This document shows positions 33,530-41,528 of a stretch of 64,000 nt of DNA, in pieces. Position numbers and translations under genes: made by a program. Numbering within the stretch: the stretch's first letter is position 1; every line of letters begins with the position of its first letter. The notes under the pieces are model-generated. The model ran no database searches and had not been told where the DNA came from. It worked only from the letters and a program-made list of their open reading frames with translations. This DNA is from Phycisphaerales bacterium (GTDB lineage Bacteria; Planctomycetota; Phycisphaerae; Phycisphaerales; SM1A02), in assembly GCA_030748805.1 (NCBI GenBank), contig JASMLG010000073.1, positions 1-64,000 of the forward strand. The letters are read 5' to 3'.

Positions 33530-34495
33530 TTATGATTTTGGCTTGAATTCCAAACGGTCTAGAATTCCTTCAAATTGATCATTGTCAAAAAATGAAATAA
33601 TTAAGTTGCCACTGCCCTTCTTCTTGCCAAGAGAAACAGAAACCTTTGTGCCTAGGTGCGCGCCCAACTGATCCCCAAGATTGTCCATATACATCTGAAT
33701 AGAAGATGGGTTATTGTTGGCTGCTGCTTTATTTTTTTTGCCTAACCTCAAAAGTTGCCTTTCGAGTTCTCTTACAGACCACTGCTCACTGGCACATCTT
33801 CGAGCTATTGCCTTGCTTGTTGATGCGTCAGGAATTCCCAGTAGCACTTTTGCATGACCCATTGAAAGACGCCCATCTCGAACAGCTGTTTTGATTGGTG
33901 CGTCTAAGTCGTTAAGACGCAGAAAGTTAGAAACGCTCGAACGGTCAATGCCAAGTTGATTAGCAATGTCTTGCTGGGTTGCGCCAAAGTCAACTACAAG
34001 ACGATCAAAGGCCTCTGCTCTATCGATTGGGTTCAGGTCTTCTCTTTGAAGGTTTTCAATCAGCGCCCACTCTGCAGAAGTTCTATCATCCAGATCCCTT
34101 ATGATTGCTGGAATCTGATTTAAGCCAGCAATCTGTGCAGCTCTCCACCTTCTTTCCCCAGCAACAAGTTCGTAGTTTTCAACATCAGCGGTTTTTCGCA
34201 CAACTACTGGCTGCATTAATCCAGCGTTATTAATCGATTCCGCTAACGAACTGAGTCCATCGTCGTCAAATACTTGTCTCGGTTGGCGAGGGTTCGGAGA
34301 TATCGCTTCGATTGAAATGTAAGCAAGAGCATCCCTTACTTTTGGAGCATCCTCTGGTGAAAAAGACGATTTCTCCTCATCACCAGAGGAACCGGTCTCG
34401 ACCAAGGCAGGAGGTGAAACTTCAACTGGCCTAGTCAACAAACTCTCTAGCCCCTTACCAAGACGCCGTTTTTTCTTCTGCGTTGCTTTTGCCAC
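33530..34495 (-). CDS. parB: Chromosome-partitioning protein ParB
   Basis: 321-aa CTPase/DNA-clamp that loads at parS and spreads. LGKGLESLL is the usual N-terminus. IEAISPNPRQPRQVFDDDGLSSLAESI and VVRKTADVENYELVAGERRWRAAQIAGL form the ParB N-domain with the CTP-binding GERRWRA box (about 118). The helix-turn-helix is TQQDIANQLGIDRSSVSNFL (about 173-192). A C-terminal dimerisation part follows. GTG start at 34495 with a real Shine-Dalgarno (AAAGGAGT). Three parS-like palindromes lie directly upstream. The partner parA is not adjacent but 11 kb away (45234-46115) on the other strand, which is unusual. Confidence 0.96.
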   Translation of the reverse strand: MAKATQKKKRRLGKGLESLLTRPVEVSPPALVETGSSGDEEKSSFSPEDAPKVRDALAYISIEAISPNPRQPRQVFDDDGLSSLAESINNAGLMQPVVVRKTADVENYELVAGERRWRAAQIAGLNQIPAIIRDLDDRTSAEWALIENLQREDLNPIDRAEAFDRLVVDFGATQQDIANQLGIDRSSVSNFLRLNDLDAPIKTAVRDGRLSMGHAKVLLGIPDASTSKAIARRCASEQWSVRELERQLLRLGKKNKAAANNNPSSIQMYMDNLGDQLGAHLGTKVSVSLGKKKGSGNLIISFFDNDQFEGILDRLEFKPKS

Positions 34496-34531
34496 TAGTT
34501 GATACTCCTTTAACCACTAACTGTCCCAATA

Positions 34532-34553
34532 ACACGTTCCACGTGGAACGTGT
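34532..34553. promoter_or_regulatory. parS site 1 (perfect palindrome)
   Basis: A 22-bp perfect palindrome centred between 34542 and 34543, with core GTTCCACGTGGAAC. This matches the widely conserved parS core (TGTTtCACGTGaAACA in Bacillus; GTTCCACGTGGAAC in others) bound by ParB. It lies 37 bp upstream of parB and may also mediate autoregulation. Confidence 0.85.
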
Positions 34554-34580
34554 CATAACATCCAATTCGCGTTATCCCAT

Positions 34581-34594
34581 GTTCTACGTGGAAC
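34581..34594. promoter_or_regulatory. parS site 2
   Basis: GTTCTACGTGGAAC, one mismatch to the symmetric core of site 1 and exactly 45 bp after it. Confidence 0.75.
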
Positions 34595-34625
34595 GTGTAA
34601 TAACATCCAATTCGCGTTATCCCAT

Positions 34626-34639
34626 GTTCTACGTGGAAC
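34626..34639. promoter_or_regulatory. parS site 3
   Basis: GTTCTACGTGGAAC again, exactly 45 bp after site 2; the flanking repeat ends here. Confidence 0.75.
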
Positions 34640-34703
34640 GTCAAGCCCTGGCGACTAAAAAGAAACAATAAAAAGGAACAGCGACTTTTTAAAGATCAGT
34701 TAC

Positions 34704-35097
34704 CCTAATCCCCCGCACTGAAATGTTGAGCAAAACGAAGCTAGACGATGGTTTGGCAACATGAGGTTAACCAGACCCAATCCTCGCACCGCAACGTTAA
34801 GCACCACGAAGCAGGCCAGTGGCTTAGCAATAGAAGAAAACCAAACCTAATTCCCCACACCGCAACGTTGCGCTCAACGAAGCGGGCCAATGGTTTGGCA
34901 ATATGAGGTTAACCAGACCCAATCCCATGCAACGAAACGTTGAGCACAACGAAGCAAACCAATGGTTTGGCAATATGAGGTTAACCTGACCCAATCCCAC
35001 GCACTGGAACGTTAAGCAAAACGAAGCAAGCCAACCACTTGACGATATGAAGAAAACCTAACCTAATCCCCCACACTGGAACGTTAAGCATATCAGC
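34704..35097. repeat. 72-bp imperfect tandem array beside parS
   Basis: Five full units start at about 34704, 34776, 34846, 34918 and 34990 (70-72 bp each), and a sixth is cut off near 35097. Shared blocks are CCTAATCCCCC/CCCAATCCCAC, then AACGTTAAGCA with a palindromic AACGTT core, then ACGAAGC, then AATGGTTTGGCAATATGAGG. Divergence between copies is moderate, so the array is old but maintained. No open frame runs through it. There are no unique spacers, so it is not a CRISPR. Its place between parS and the yidC-mnmE cluster suggests a centromere- or origin-linked role. No exact TTATCCACA DnaA box is seen. Confidence 0.8.
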
Positions 35098-35211
35098 CAA
35101 ACAACCGTCTGCGAGTTGCATATACGGAGCAATAGACGTAAGTTGGCAGCACGTTCACGACATATCGAAGCATTTAACGTGTTTTATGACTGATTGTGGG
35201 TGGTGGTGGGG
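35098..35211. other. Spacer after the 72-bp array
   Basis: 114 bp with no gene, repeat unit or convincing terminator; it separates the array from the 3' end of the ABC ATPase gene. Confidence 0.5.
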
Positions 35212-36249
35212 CTAACTTGATAGTGGAACGACGTCTCTTGGCTCGACTTTTAGGTGCATTATGTCTCCAACCTTGCCAAGATGGCTAGGATTAACTTCCA
35301 TAACACGTAGAATTAGGTTACCGTCAACTTCTACTTGATGCTGGGCAACTTCTCCAAGATAAATGGTTTCAACACATTTTCCAGAAAAACCGTTTCGATC
35401 TGAAGGGGTATCACAGACAGTAATTGTTTCAGGTCTAATTGAACAAGTTACATTTATTCCTTCGGGTTTCTTAGTTGACTTTAACTCAGCAAATGGTGTA
35501 ACCAAGCCATTTTGGGAAGCAGTTGCTTCAACAAAGTTGGTCTCGCCAATAAATTCAGCAACAAACTTTGAGTTAGGGTGTTGGTATACTTCATTTGGTG
35601 TTCCAACCTGATGCACTTCTCCATTTTTTAAAATCGCCATCCGGTCTGCAATTGATAGCGCCTCCTTTTGATCGTGAGTGACGTAAACGGTTGTTATTCC
35701 TAGGGTAGTGCATATTCTGCGGATTTCACATCTCATTTCTAATCGCAATTTGGCATCTAAGTTTGACAGGGGTTCATCGAGCAGAAGAACATCTGGTTCC
35801 ACAACAATTGCTCTAGCTAACGCTACACGTTGTTGTTGTCCACCAGAGAGTTCGTTCGGCTTCCTGCCAGCTAAATGGTCCATGTGAACTACTGCTAGGG
35901 CATCCAGTGCTTTTTTTCTACGCATTTCTGGAGGGAATTTGCGTATAAGCAACCCATAAGCAACATTTTCCGCAACTGACATGTGTGGCCAAAGGGCATA
36001 ACTTTGAAAAACCATTCCGGTATTGCGTTTATTGGGTGGCGAATGCGTTACATTTTTTTCGCCAAAATGCACCTTTCCTTCTGTCGGCTCAATAAAGCCA
36101 GCCAACATTCTAAGAAGGGTGGTTTTACCACACCCTGAAGGACCAAGCAGAAAAAATAATTCTCCATTTTTGATGTCAAGGTCAATAGAGTTGACTGCTG
36201 TTGTTTCGCCAAACTTCTTTGTCAGTCCTTTAAGATGTATTGCTGTCAT
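35212..36249 (-). CDS. ABC transporter ATP-binding protein, iron/polyamine importer type (FbpC/PotA-like)
   Basis: 345 aa. Walker A FLLGPSGCGKTTLLRML (about 32-48), Q-loop GMVFQSYALWPHMSVAENVAYGL, ABC signature ELSGGQQQRVALARAIVVEPD, Walker B VLLLDEPLSNLDAKLR and the switch His in TVYVTHDQKEALSIADRMAIL. The C-terminal ~110 residues form the TOBE/regulatory domain of the CUT1/iron-polyamine group. The start MTAIHLKGLTKKFG (36249) is preferred because TATTGT lies 8 nt upstream; an earlier codon at 36270 would add seven residues. It is a likely partner of the double-domain permease at 7796-9523, though unlinked. Confidence 0.9.
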   Translation of the reverse strand: MTAIHLKGLTKKFGETTAVNSIDLDIKNGELFFLLGPSGCGKTTLLRMLAGFIEPTEGKVHFGEKNVTHSPPNKRNTGMVFQSYALWPHMSVAENVAYGLLIRKFPPEMRRKKALDALAVVHMDHLAGRKPNELSGGQQQRVALARAIVVEPDVLLLDEPLSNLDAKLRLEMRCEIRRICTTLGITTVYVTHDQKEALSIADRMAILKNGEVHQVGTPNEVYQHPNSKFVAEFIGETNFVEATASQNGLVTPFAELKSTKKPEGINVTCSIRPETITVCDTPSDRNGFSGKCVETIYLGEVAQHQVEVDGNLILRVMEVNPSHLGKVGDIMHLKVEPRDVVPLSS

Positions 36250-36257
36250 TAATCGAG

Positions 36258-36263
36258 ACAATA
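36258..36263 (-). promoter_or_regulatory. -10 hexamer, leaderless promoter of ABC ATPase
   Basis: TATTGT on the minus strand, 8-nt spacer to the ATG at 36249; no Shine-Dalgarno. Confidence 0.4.
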
Positions 36264-36332
36264 ACAGCACATCGTAATTGTTGCACGCGTTCTCGGAACC
36301 AAAGTTTTTTCTTTGTTTGCAGTTACTTCATG

Positions 36333-36338
36333 TAGGAT
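36333..36338 (+). promoter_or_regulatory. -10 hexamer, leaderless promoter of dciA-like gene
   Basis: TAGGAT, 7-nt spacer, GTG at 36346; decides the GTG start. Confidence 0.4.
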
Positions 36339-36345
36339 ATGACTT

Positions 36346-36687
36346 GTGACCATTAAATCTACTCAACTCGAACAACTACGAAAGTGGCGTACACGCCCAG
36401 AAAGAGATATCAGCTTAGGAGCATCTATAGTTGAGTTACGCAAATCATTAAAGAAAACGAACAAACAACTTAATACGATACTTGAGGTGTGGGATGAGGT
36501 TCTTCCAGAACATCTGAACCAAAACGCAACTCCTACGTCTTTAAGATCTGGAACTCTTTTTGTAACTGTAAGCGATTCATCAACAGCATATCAACTGAAC
36601 AGATTGGTGAGAGCGTCATTGTTACGCGAATTACAAAAGCGAAGTTCAAGAACGTTAAAGCAAATAAAAATTAAAGTTGCAAACTAA
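36346..36687 (+). CDS. DUF721 protein, DciA-like helicase-loading factor
   Basis: 113 aa. Pattern of the DUF721/DciA family: an N-terminal helical stretch, ILEVWDEVLPEHLNQNATPTSLRSGTLFVTVSDSSTAYQLNR (family W..vvg..la.ht.p..l..g.L.V.v.ss.wa.eL), then helix LLRELQKRSSRTLKQIKIKV. DciA is the ancestral loader of the replicative helicase DnaB in bacteria lacking DnaC or DnaI. The GTG start has TAGGAT 7 nt upstream. It lies among parB/parS and yidC-mnmE, consistent with an origin-proximal replication gene. The family is recognised with fair confidence; the role is from knowledge of DciA. Confidence 0.75.
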   Translation: MTIKSTQLEQLRKWRTRPERDISLGASIVELRKSLKKTNKQLNTILEVWDEVLPEHLNQNATPTSLRSGTLFVTVSDSSTAYQLNRLVRASLLRELQKRSSRTLKQIKIKVAN

Positions 36688-36688
36688 A

Positions 36689-37087
36689 TTACCAACGCAT
36701 TTCTTCTGGTATTGGTCTTACCGTTCCATCCCTGTCTACACATGCGATAACTGTTGAACCACTTGTTATTACAACATTTTCCCTAATCACTTCATACAGA
36801 TGTTTTACCCGAACATTTGTAACAGAGCCCACCTTTATTCTTAGAGATAAATTGTCATCGTATTTTGCAGACCGCTTATATTTGATGTGTAATTCAGAAA
36901 CAACTAAAAACAACTCAATGTCTTCCAGTTCCTTGTAGCTGCTGCCATTTTGTCTTAACAACTCTGTTCTTCCAATTTCAAACCAAATTGGATAAACAGA
37001 ATTGTGAACAACGCCCATAGAGTCACACTCGTTATATCTGACTTTTAATTGAATGGTTATTTCCGTTATTGCTATTTTCCTATACAA
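36689..37087 (-). CDS. YbgC/4HBT-family acyl-CoA thioesterase
   Basis: 132 aa, hot-dog fold. LKVRYNECDSMGVVHNSVYPIWFEIGRTELLR contains the family active site (Asp of E-C-D-S-M-G-V-V-H-N and the helix that follows), then LHIKYKRSAKYDDNLSLRIKV and VKHLYEVIRENVVITSGSTVIACVD. It probably hydrolyses short or branched acyl-CoA or hydroxybenzoyl-type thioesters. The start overlaps the mnmE 3' end by 16 bp. Last gene of the phosphoesterase-yidC-mnmE-thioesterase operon. Confidence 0.9.
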   Translation of the reverse strand: MYRKIAITEITIQLKVRYNECDSMGVVHNSVYPIWFEIGRTELLRQNGSSYKELEDIELFLVVSELHIKYKRSAKYDDNLSLRIKVGSVTNVRVKHLYEVIRENVVITSGSTVIACVDRDGTVRPIPEEMRW

Positions 37088-38352
37088 AATCGAGAAAAAA
37101 CTTCACCGATAATTTCATCTGGAGTGACACGACCTGTCACCGCACCTATTGAATTAAGTGCATTGCGAAGAGAGTTTGCGGCAATATCTAGAGTGGAGGA
37201 GTTGTCTAACACTTCCTGAAGAGAATCAATGGTATCGCGCAAACACAGTTCATGTCTTGACAATAGAGCGAGTGCTTCGAGTTTTGGTATTGGGGAGGCA
37301 GAAAGTTTGCTTGCAACCAATGAGCGTAGTTCGTCCAAGCCCTCTCCGCTGAATGCGCTGACGGCACTGCTGTGCGAGATTTTTAAATCACCCTTGGTAT
37401 GAACAACAATCGTATTAGATCGTTCTTCTGGAAGTTTACAAGTTGGTGAAACACACCACAAAATCAAATCAGCATTTTGAACAGTGTTCATAGCCGAAAG
37501 TTGCATTGATGCAGATAAATCATCTGTTTGAGATTCAAACCCAGCAACATCAAATAACAACGATTCTTTTGTGTCAAATAAAACATACTCAGAAACAGAA
37601 TCTCTCGTAGTTCCTGCTTTGCTTGACACTACAACACGTTGTTTTGAAACAAGCGCATTAAACAAAGCGGACTTACCAGCGTTCGGAAAACCAGCCAAAA
37701 CTACTATTGGCAACTCGTGCAGTGTTTCCATTGAAATTTTTGAATCAAGTATAGAGTTAATATCATGAATGCATTTTGAAACAGTTTTTTCTAAATCTTC
37801 TTTTGATATCGATACAACTTCTTCTTCATCAATAAAATCAATTCCCGATTCTACAAGTGATAGTGTATTTACAATTTTAGTTGAGATGGGTTCTACAGCA
37901 GTTGCAAGGCATCCCTTCCGAAGCAGGGCTGCTCCCCTAAGTTCCGATTCATTGTTTGCTGAAACGGTAGCGCAAACACCTTCGGCTGAAGTGAGAGTAA
38001 TGTTTCCGTTAAAAAATGCTCTTGCCGTAAACTCGCCTGCCTCCGCAAGTCGACCTTCACTTTCGACCATGAGTATATCAATTACTTTATTGATAAGACA
38101 TCTGTTATTAGGTAACAGAATTTCGATTACATCTTGACCAGTGTAAGAGTTATCAGAGGGGAAAAAAGATACCAATACAGGAAGCTTGCTGTTTTCGATT
38201 TCAAGTTTGCCAGAAACCATCTTCAGTTCTATTGGCTCAAGTCCTAGATTTAACACTGAGGTAAGTGCATTAACTCCACTAACTCTAATGAGTGATTTTA
38301 AAGACCGCCCACTTGGAGAACTAACCGCAACGATGGTCGTTTCAAGATCCAT
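37072..38352 (-). CDS. mnmE: tRNA uridine-5-carboxymethylaminomethyl modification GTPase
   Basis: 426-aa GTPase that with MnmG modifies U34 of certain tRNAs. The N-terminal tetrahydrofolate-binding domain includes SSPSGRSLKSLIRVSG and the SYTGQDVIEILLPNN and GRLAEAGEFTARAFFNG motifs. The embedded G domain has GFPNAGKSALFNALV (G1), AGTTRDS (G2), FDVAGFES (G3) and a G4-like VVHTKGDL. The C-terminus ends FCIGK, the MnmE hallmark that holds the catalytic Cys. Slightly short (usual ~450). Start ATG 38352, 12 bp after the yidC stop. mnmG, rsmG and rnpA, its usual neighbours, are absent. Confidence 0.96.
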   Translation of the reverse strand: MDLETTIVAVSSPSGRSLKSLIRVSGVNALTSVLNLGLEPIELKMVSGKLEIENSKLPVLVSFFPSDNSYTGQDVIEILLPNNRCLINKVIDILMVESEGRLAEAGEFTARAFFNGNITLTSAEGVCATVSANNESELRGAALLRKGCLATAVEPISTKIVNTLSLVESGIDFIDEEEVVSISKEDLEKTVSKCIHDINSILDSKISMETLHELPIVVLAGFPNAGKSALFNALVSKQRVVVSSKAGTTRDSVSEYVLFDTKESLLFDVAGFESQTDDLSASMQLSAMNTVQNADLILWCVSPTCKLPEERSNTIVVHTKGDLKISHSSAVSAFSGEGLDELRSLVASKLSASPIPKLEALALLSRHELCLRDTIDSLQEVLDNSSTLDIAANSLRNALNSIGAVTGRVTPDEIIGEVFSRFCIGK

Positions 38353-38364
38353 CAATTAATACAA

Positions 38365-40542
38365 TTAACCACGCTTTTTAAAATTGCGCTTCTTTGCCTT
38401 GTTTTGAACCTTTTTACGACGGGCTTCCATAGCTTCAGCCCAAGCGCGTCCCTGCTTGTCTTTTGGTTTTTTACCACGTGCAGTTGGCCGAGTTGGTTTT
38501 GGTTCAAGAGGAACGTTATCTATGTGTTTTCTAATACGCCTACTTTCAAGAATGCCAACTGTACTAGAAGTTAAAATGTAAAGCGTCAAACCAGAAGGTG
38601 CTGAATAGAGCATGAGTGGGAACAGAACAACCATCATTACTCTCATTATTTTTTGTTGTGATGCTTGTTCCGGAGTTGTAGCCATGCCCTGAGGAGACAT
38701 GTACTTTTGTTGTACGAAGAAAATTACGCCCATTAAAACAGGCAACAAATTAATACCAGTAATGTTCCACAGGAAAAAGTGCTTCGGCTCAGCAAACTGA
38801 CCAAAGAAGTGGTCAGATGAACTTAGGTCAGCCAAGAAAGGCCAGTCACCAAACATCTGAAAAAAACCAAAGAACGCGGGCTCTTGCCTGATATCAAACA
38901 TAAAGTAAAGAAGGGCATATAGAGCAACCCAGATTGGCATTTGTAAAAACATTGGTAGGCATCCAAGCATTTGTAGTGGATTTACTCCATACTTTTGCAT
39001 TAAAGCCATCTGTTCTGTTTGCACTCGCTTTGGGTCGTCGGGATATTTCTGTTTGAGTTTATCTATTTCTGGTTTTAACTTTTGCATCACTTTGCCAAAG
39101 CGCTGCATATTGATTTGCGATTTTTTTGTAATTGGGTGAAGAATTCCACGAACAATTAATACTAGAAGAATAATCGCAAATCCCCAGTCAAAAACAACAT
39201 AGTGATCAAGCGTCGTTAAAACAATTGCAAGAAAATCAGCCAGCCACTGGAATGTGCAAATTGCACACATACTCGACATTTGGTAGAGAACCAAATCGCG
39301 CATGTTCAAAGCAACGTAGGGTTGATTGTTGTCAAGTACTGATCTTTGTAGCGGACCCGCATATACACCCATGGTTAGGTTAAACGAGTCCCCGCCACCA
39401 AGTGTTTTAACCGGACTCCAGAGACCAGTTAAAACATGCTGATCATCTTCTTGACCACGAGGGCTGCAAGTTATATTCTTCACTTTGTTTGTAAAGACCC
39501 TGTCACCTTCTCCTTCACTGTTTACGTCTGGGAAAACGGCCAGCGCAAAATATCTATTTGTTGAAGCAAACCAAGAAAGTTTGTCACCCTCATAGTCGGA
39601 ATCTTCTGGTGGCCACAAGTCCATTTCTTTTTGTTTTGTTGTGTCTGCAAACTCAAAGAGATAATCGTTAGATTGAATGGGTGCTGCGTGATTTGGGTCA
39701 AACTCTTCACTAAGTTCCCATCCGAACCGGAATCGACGGCGATCCATATATCTAGAGCGATCTACAGTTAAAGACGGGGGACCATACTGTAACCACTGAA
39801 TATGGAATTCTTGACCAGTTAGATTTTTTACATGTTGTTGTAATTTAATCCCATATTTGTTGCTTAGAACCCAAGTGCGGTTTATTGTTGCAATCTTGTT
39901 GTTGTCTTGGTCTACAACTGTTGCTTCAAAAGAAACACTGTTGTTTGTGGTTTCTATAATTGTCCACACGTTCTTTGACTCAAGTGAAAGTTTCTCACCG
40001 TTGATTACAATTTGGAATGCTCCTAAAATCGGAGCGATCGTATTACCAGTCGTGTAGGAATTTGCAAGAAGATATAAATCGTCTAATGGTGGTTTTGTCC
40101 CGCCTTTTTCTCGATAATATTTCCATGCAAGTTTTCCATCAACGGTTTCGAAAATATCAGAAAATTGAATTGAAGATATTGCAGCACCGTTTTTGGTGAA
40201 TTGAACTTCCATTTTCCAGTTGTCAATTTCATTGAGAGAACCAAGTGTGACTTTTTCGTCTTGGTCACTATTTGTAACTAATGTAAGAATTTCAAATGGT
40301 TTTAAGTTTTCATTAGAAACAGCATTTTCTACCGTTTTATCCGGCAACTCTGTTTCCTCTGGTACTATTTCTGTCTTTGTTGTTGATTTGTTTTCAACAC
40401 TTTCTGCTGGTTGAACCTCAGGGGTTGGTTGAATCGAATTATCACGAGGTCGCTTTGGCCCAAAGATAAGAACAGAAAGAATGCTTCCCGCTGCAAATAA
40501 GACAATAAATGGAATAATCCGCCGGCGCGTTTGTGGTGTCAT
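38365..40542 (-). CDS. yidC: Membrane protein insertase YidC
   Basis: 725 aa, long Gram-negative form. An N-terminal anchor (RIIPFIVLFAAGSILSVLIF), a Pro/Glu-rich linker, a periplasmic beta-supersandwich domain (about 90-400) and a C-terminal five-helix insertase core. The core includes DWGFAIILLVLIVRGILHPITKKSQINMQRFGKVMQKLKPEIDKLKQKY (conserved cytosolic loop), MLGCLPMFLQMPIWVALYALLYFMFDIR and LLPVLMGVIFFVQQKYM, and the protein ends with a strongly basic tail (RRKKVQNKAKKRNFKKRG) that contacts ribosomes. It is 24 bp after the phosphoesterase gene and 12 bp before mnmE. Confidence 0.96.
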   Translation of the reverse strand: MTPQTRRRIIPFIVLFAAGSILSVLIFGPKRPRDNSIQPTPEVQPAESVENKSTTKTEIVPEETELPDKTVENAVSNENLKPFEILTLVTNSDQDEKVTLGSLNEIDNWKMEVQFTKNGAAISSIQFSDIFETVDGKLAWKYYREKGGTKPPLDDLYLLANSYTTGNTIAPILGAFQIVINGEKLSLESKNVWTIIETTNNSVSFEATVVDQDNNKIATINRTWVLSNKYGIKLQQHVKNLTGQEFHIQWLQYGPPSLTVDRSRYMDRRRFRFGWELSEEFDPNHAAPIQSNDYLFEFADTTKQKEMDLWPPEDSDYEGDKLSWFASTNRYFALAVFPDVNSEGEGDRVFTNKVKNITCSPRGQEDDQHVLTGLWSPVKTLGGGDSFNLTMGVYAGPLQRSVLDNNQPYVALNMRDLVLYQMSSMCAICTFQWLADFLAIVLTTLDHYVVFDWGFAIILLVLIVRGILHPITKKSQINMQRFGKVMQKLKPEIDKLKQKYPDDPKRVQTEQMALMQKYGVNPLQMLGCLPMFLQMPIWVALYALLYFMFDIRQEPAFFGFFQMFGDWPFLADLSSSDHFFGQFAEPKHFFLWNITGINLLPVLMGVIFFVQQKYMSPQGMATTPEQASQQKIMRVMMVVLFPLMLYSAPSGLTLYILTSSTVGILESRRIRKHIDNVPLEPKPTRPTARGKKPKDKQGRAWAEAMEARRKKVQNKAKKRNFKKRG

Positions 40543-40566
40543 TGTGTTCTGTTTCCCATAAAGGAA

Positions 40567-41328
40567 CTACCGACCTTCAAGCAGTCGATCTCCAAGCCAA
40601 TTGCTGAGGTCTGGAATGGCATGTATTTTGTTACGAACTTCCTCAATGTCGTAATCGAGTCGAAAAAAATCAACCTTACATTCTTCATCATCCAGAATTG
40701 CGTAACTAGCCCTTGGATCAAGATCTCTTGGTTGTCCGACGGAGCCAGGGTTAATAATGATGTGTTCTTCATTTTTATATTCGAAAGTGTCATCAATGTC
40801 ATCAGGAGGATAGAAGTCCGGTTCAGAAGTAAAAATTCCCGGAACATGGGTGTGTCCAGACATAGAGTGCTTGGGAATTCTGTCAAATATTTGTTTCATT
40901 TTTACTGGCGAGTTAATTGCATCGTCGGGGAATAAATATTCATTAATTGGTCTTCTTGGTGTTCCATGCACGCAGAGGAAATCCTCCATTTGAGTTCTTA
41001 CTCTAAGGGCACCAAGGAATTCCCATCTTTTAGCAGCTACATTTTTGTCTTGTTCAGAGTCGAACTGAGCTCTTGTCCAATAAGCGGCTTGTTCAGCTGC
41101 TGAGTTAAAATTTGTTGGCTCATACAAAGCACCATAATCGTGGTTGCCAAGGAGGCACCAGTCGCAAACATTTGCGACCATATCTACACATTCTGCGGGA
41201 TTGGGTCCGTAGCCGAGGGTGTCACCAAGGCAAACAATTCGCTCAACCGATTGATCACCTATGTCTTCTAGGACTCTAGTGAGTGCTTCGAGATTTCCAT
41301 GAATATCACTAATTAACGCTGTTCGCAC
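40567..41328 (-). CDS. YfcE/MJ0936-type metallophosphoesterase
   Basis: 253 aa. Calcineurin-like phosphoesterase: TALISDIHGNLEALTRVL (D-x-H), RIVCLGDTLGYGPNPAECV (GDxxGYG), WCLLGNHDYGAL (GNHD), and the distal SGHTHVPGIF and INPGSVGQPRD. Substrate probably a small phosphodiester or protein phosphate; unknown. The GTG at 41328 is chosen: it is preceded by a Shine-Dalgarno (AAAGGAAAGAG) and yields the standard N-terminus, while longer frames have a poor hydrophobic N-terminus. TATGAT lies further upstream, so this operon is leadered. First gene of the yidC-mnmE operon. Confidence 0.88.
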   Translation of the reverse strand: MRTALISDIHGNLEALTRVLEDIGDQSVERIVCLGDTLGYGPNPAECVDMVANVCDWCLLGNHDYGALYEPTNFNSAAEQAAYWTRAQFDSEQDKNVAAKRWEFLGALRVRTQMEDFLCVHGTPRRPINEYLFPDDAINSPVKMKQIFDRIPKHSMSGHTHVPGIFTSEPDFYPPDDIDDTFEYKNEEHIIINPGSVGQPRDLDPRASYAILDDEECKVDFFRLDYDIEEVRNKIHAIPDLSNWLGDRLLEGR

Positions 41329-41528
41329 TGGTGGTCTCTTTCCTTTGAACCGCGAATCATACCTTAGACAGCGACCCAACGGCAAATAAAGGAGTAATTG
41401 TAAATTGAACATCAGCAAGAACCGCCGTAACCTCGCCATTAACAATAGGTTAGGCACCCAATACGGACTGCTTCTTTAACGATAAAATAAGCAACTTTTA
41501 GTTAGGTAATTAACCACAAAAGGAAGGT

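Larger units (their letters stand above)
34536..34639. repeat. 45-bp tandem repeat carrying the three parS sites
   Basis: Two complete 45-bp units (34536-34580 and 34581-34625) differ at only a couple of positions; a partial third adds the last parS. Between sites each unit has ATAAC...GTTAT inverted arms around ATCCAATTCGC. The arrangement multiplies ParB loading sites. Confidence 0.85.

Noticed and set aside
34536..35097. CRISPR array
   Set aside because: Units follow one another without unique spacers, and repeat lengths are 45 and 72 bp; parS cores explain the first block.
34496..35211. A defined oriC
   Set aside because: parS, the array and DciA suggest proximity to an origin, but no exact DnaA boxes or dnaA gene were seen, so no origin is called.
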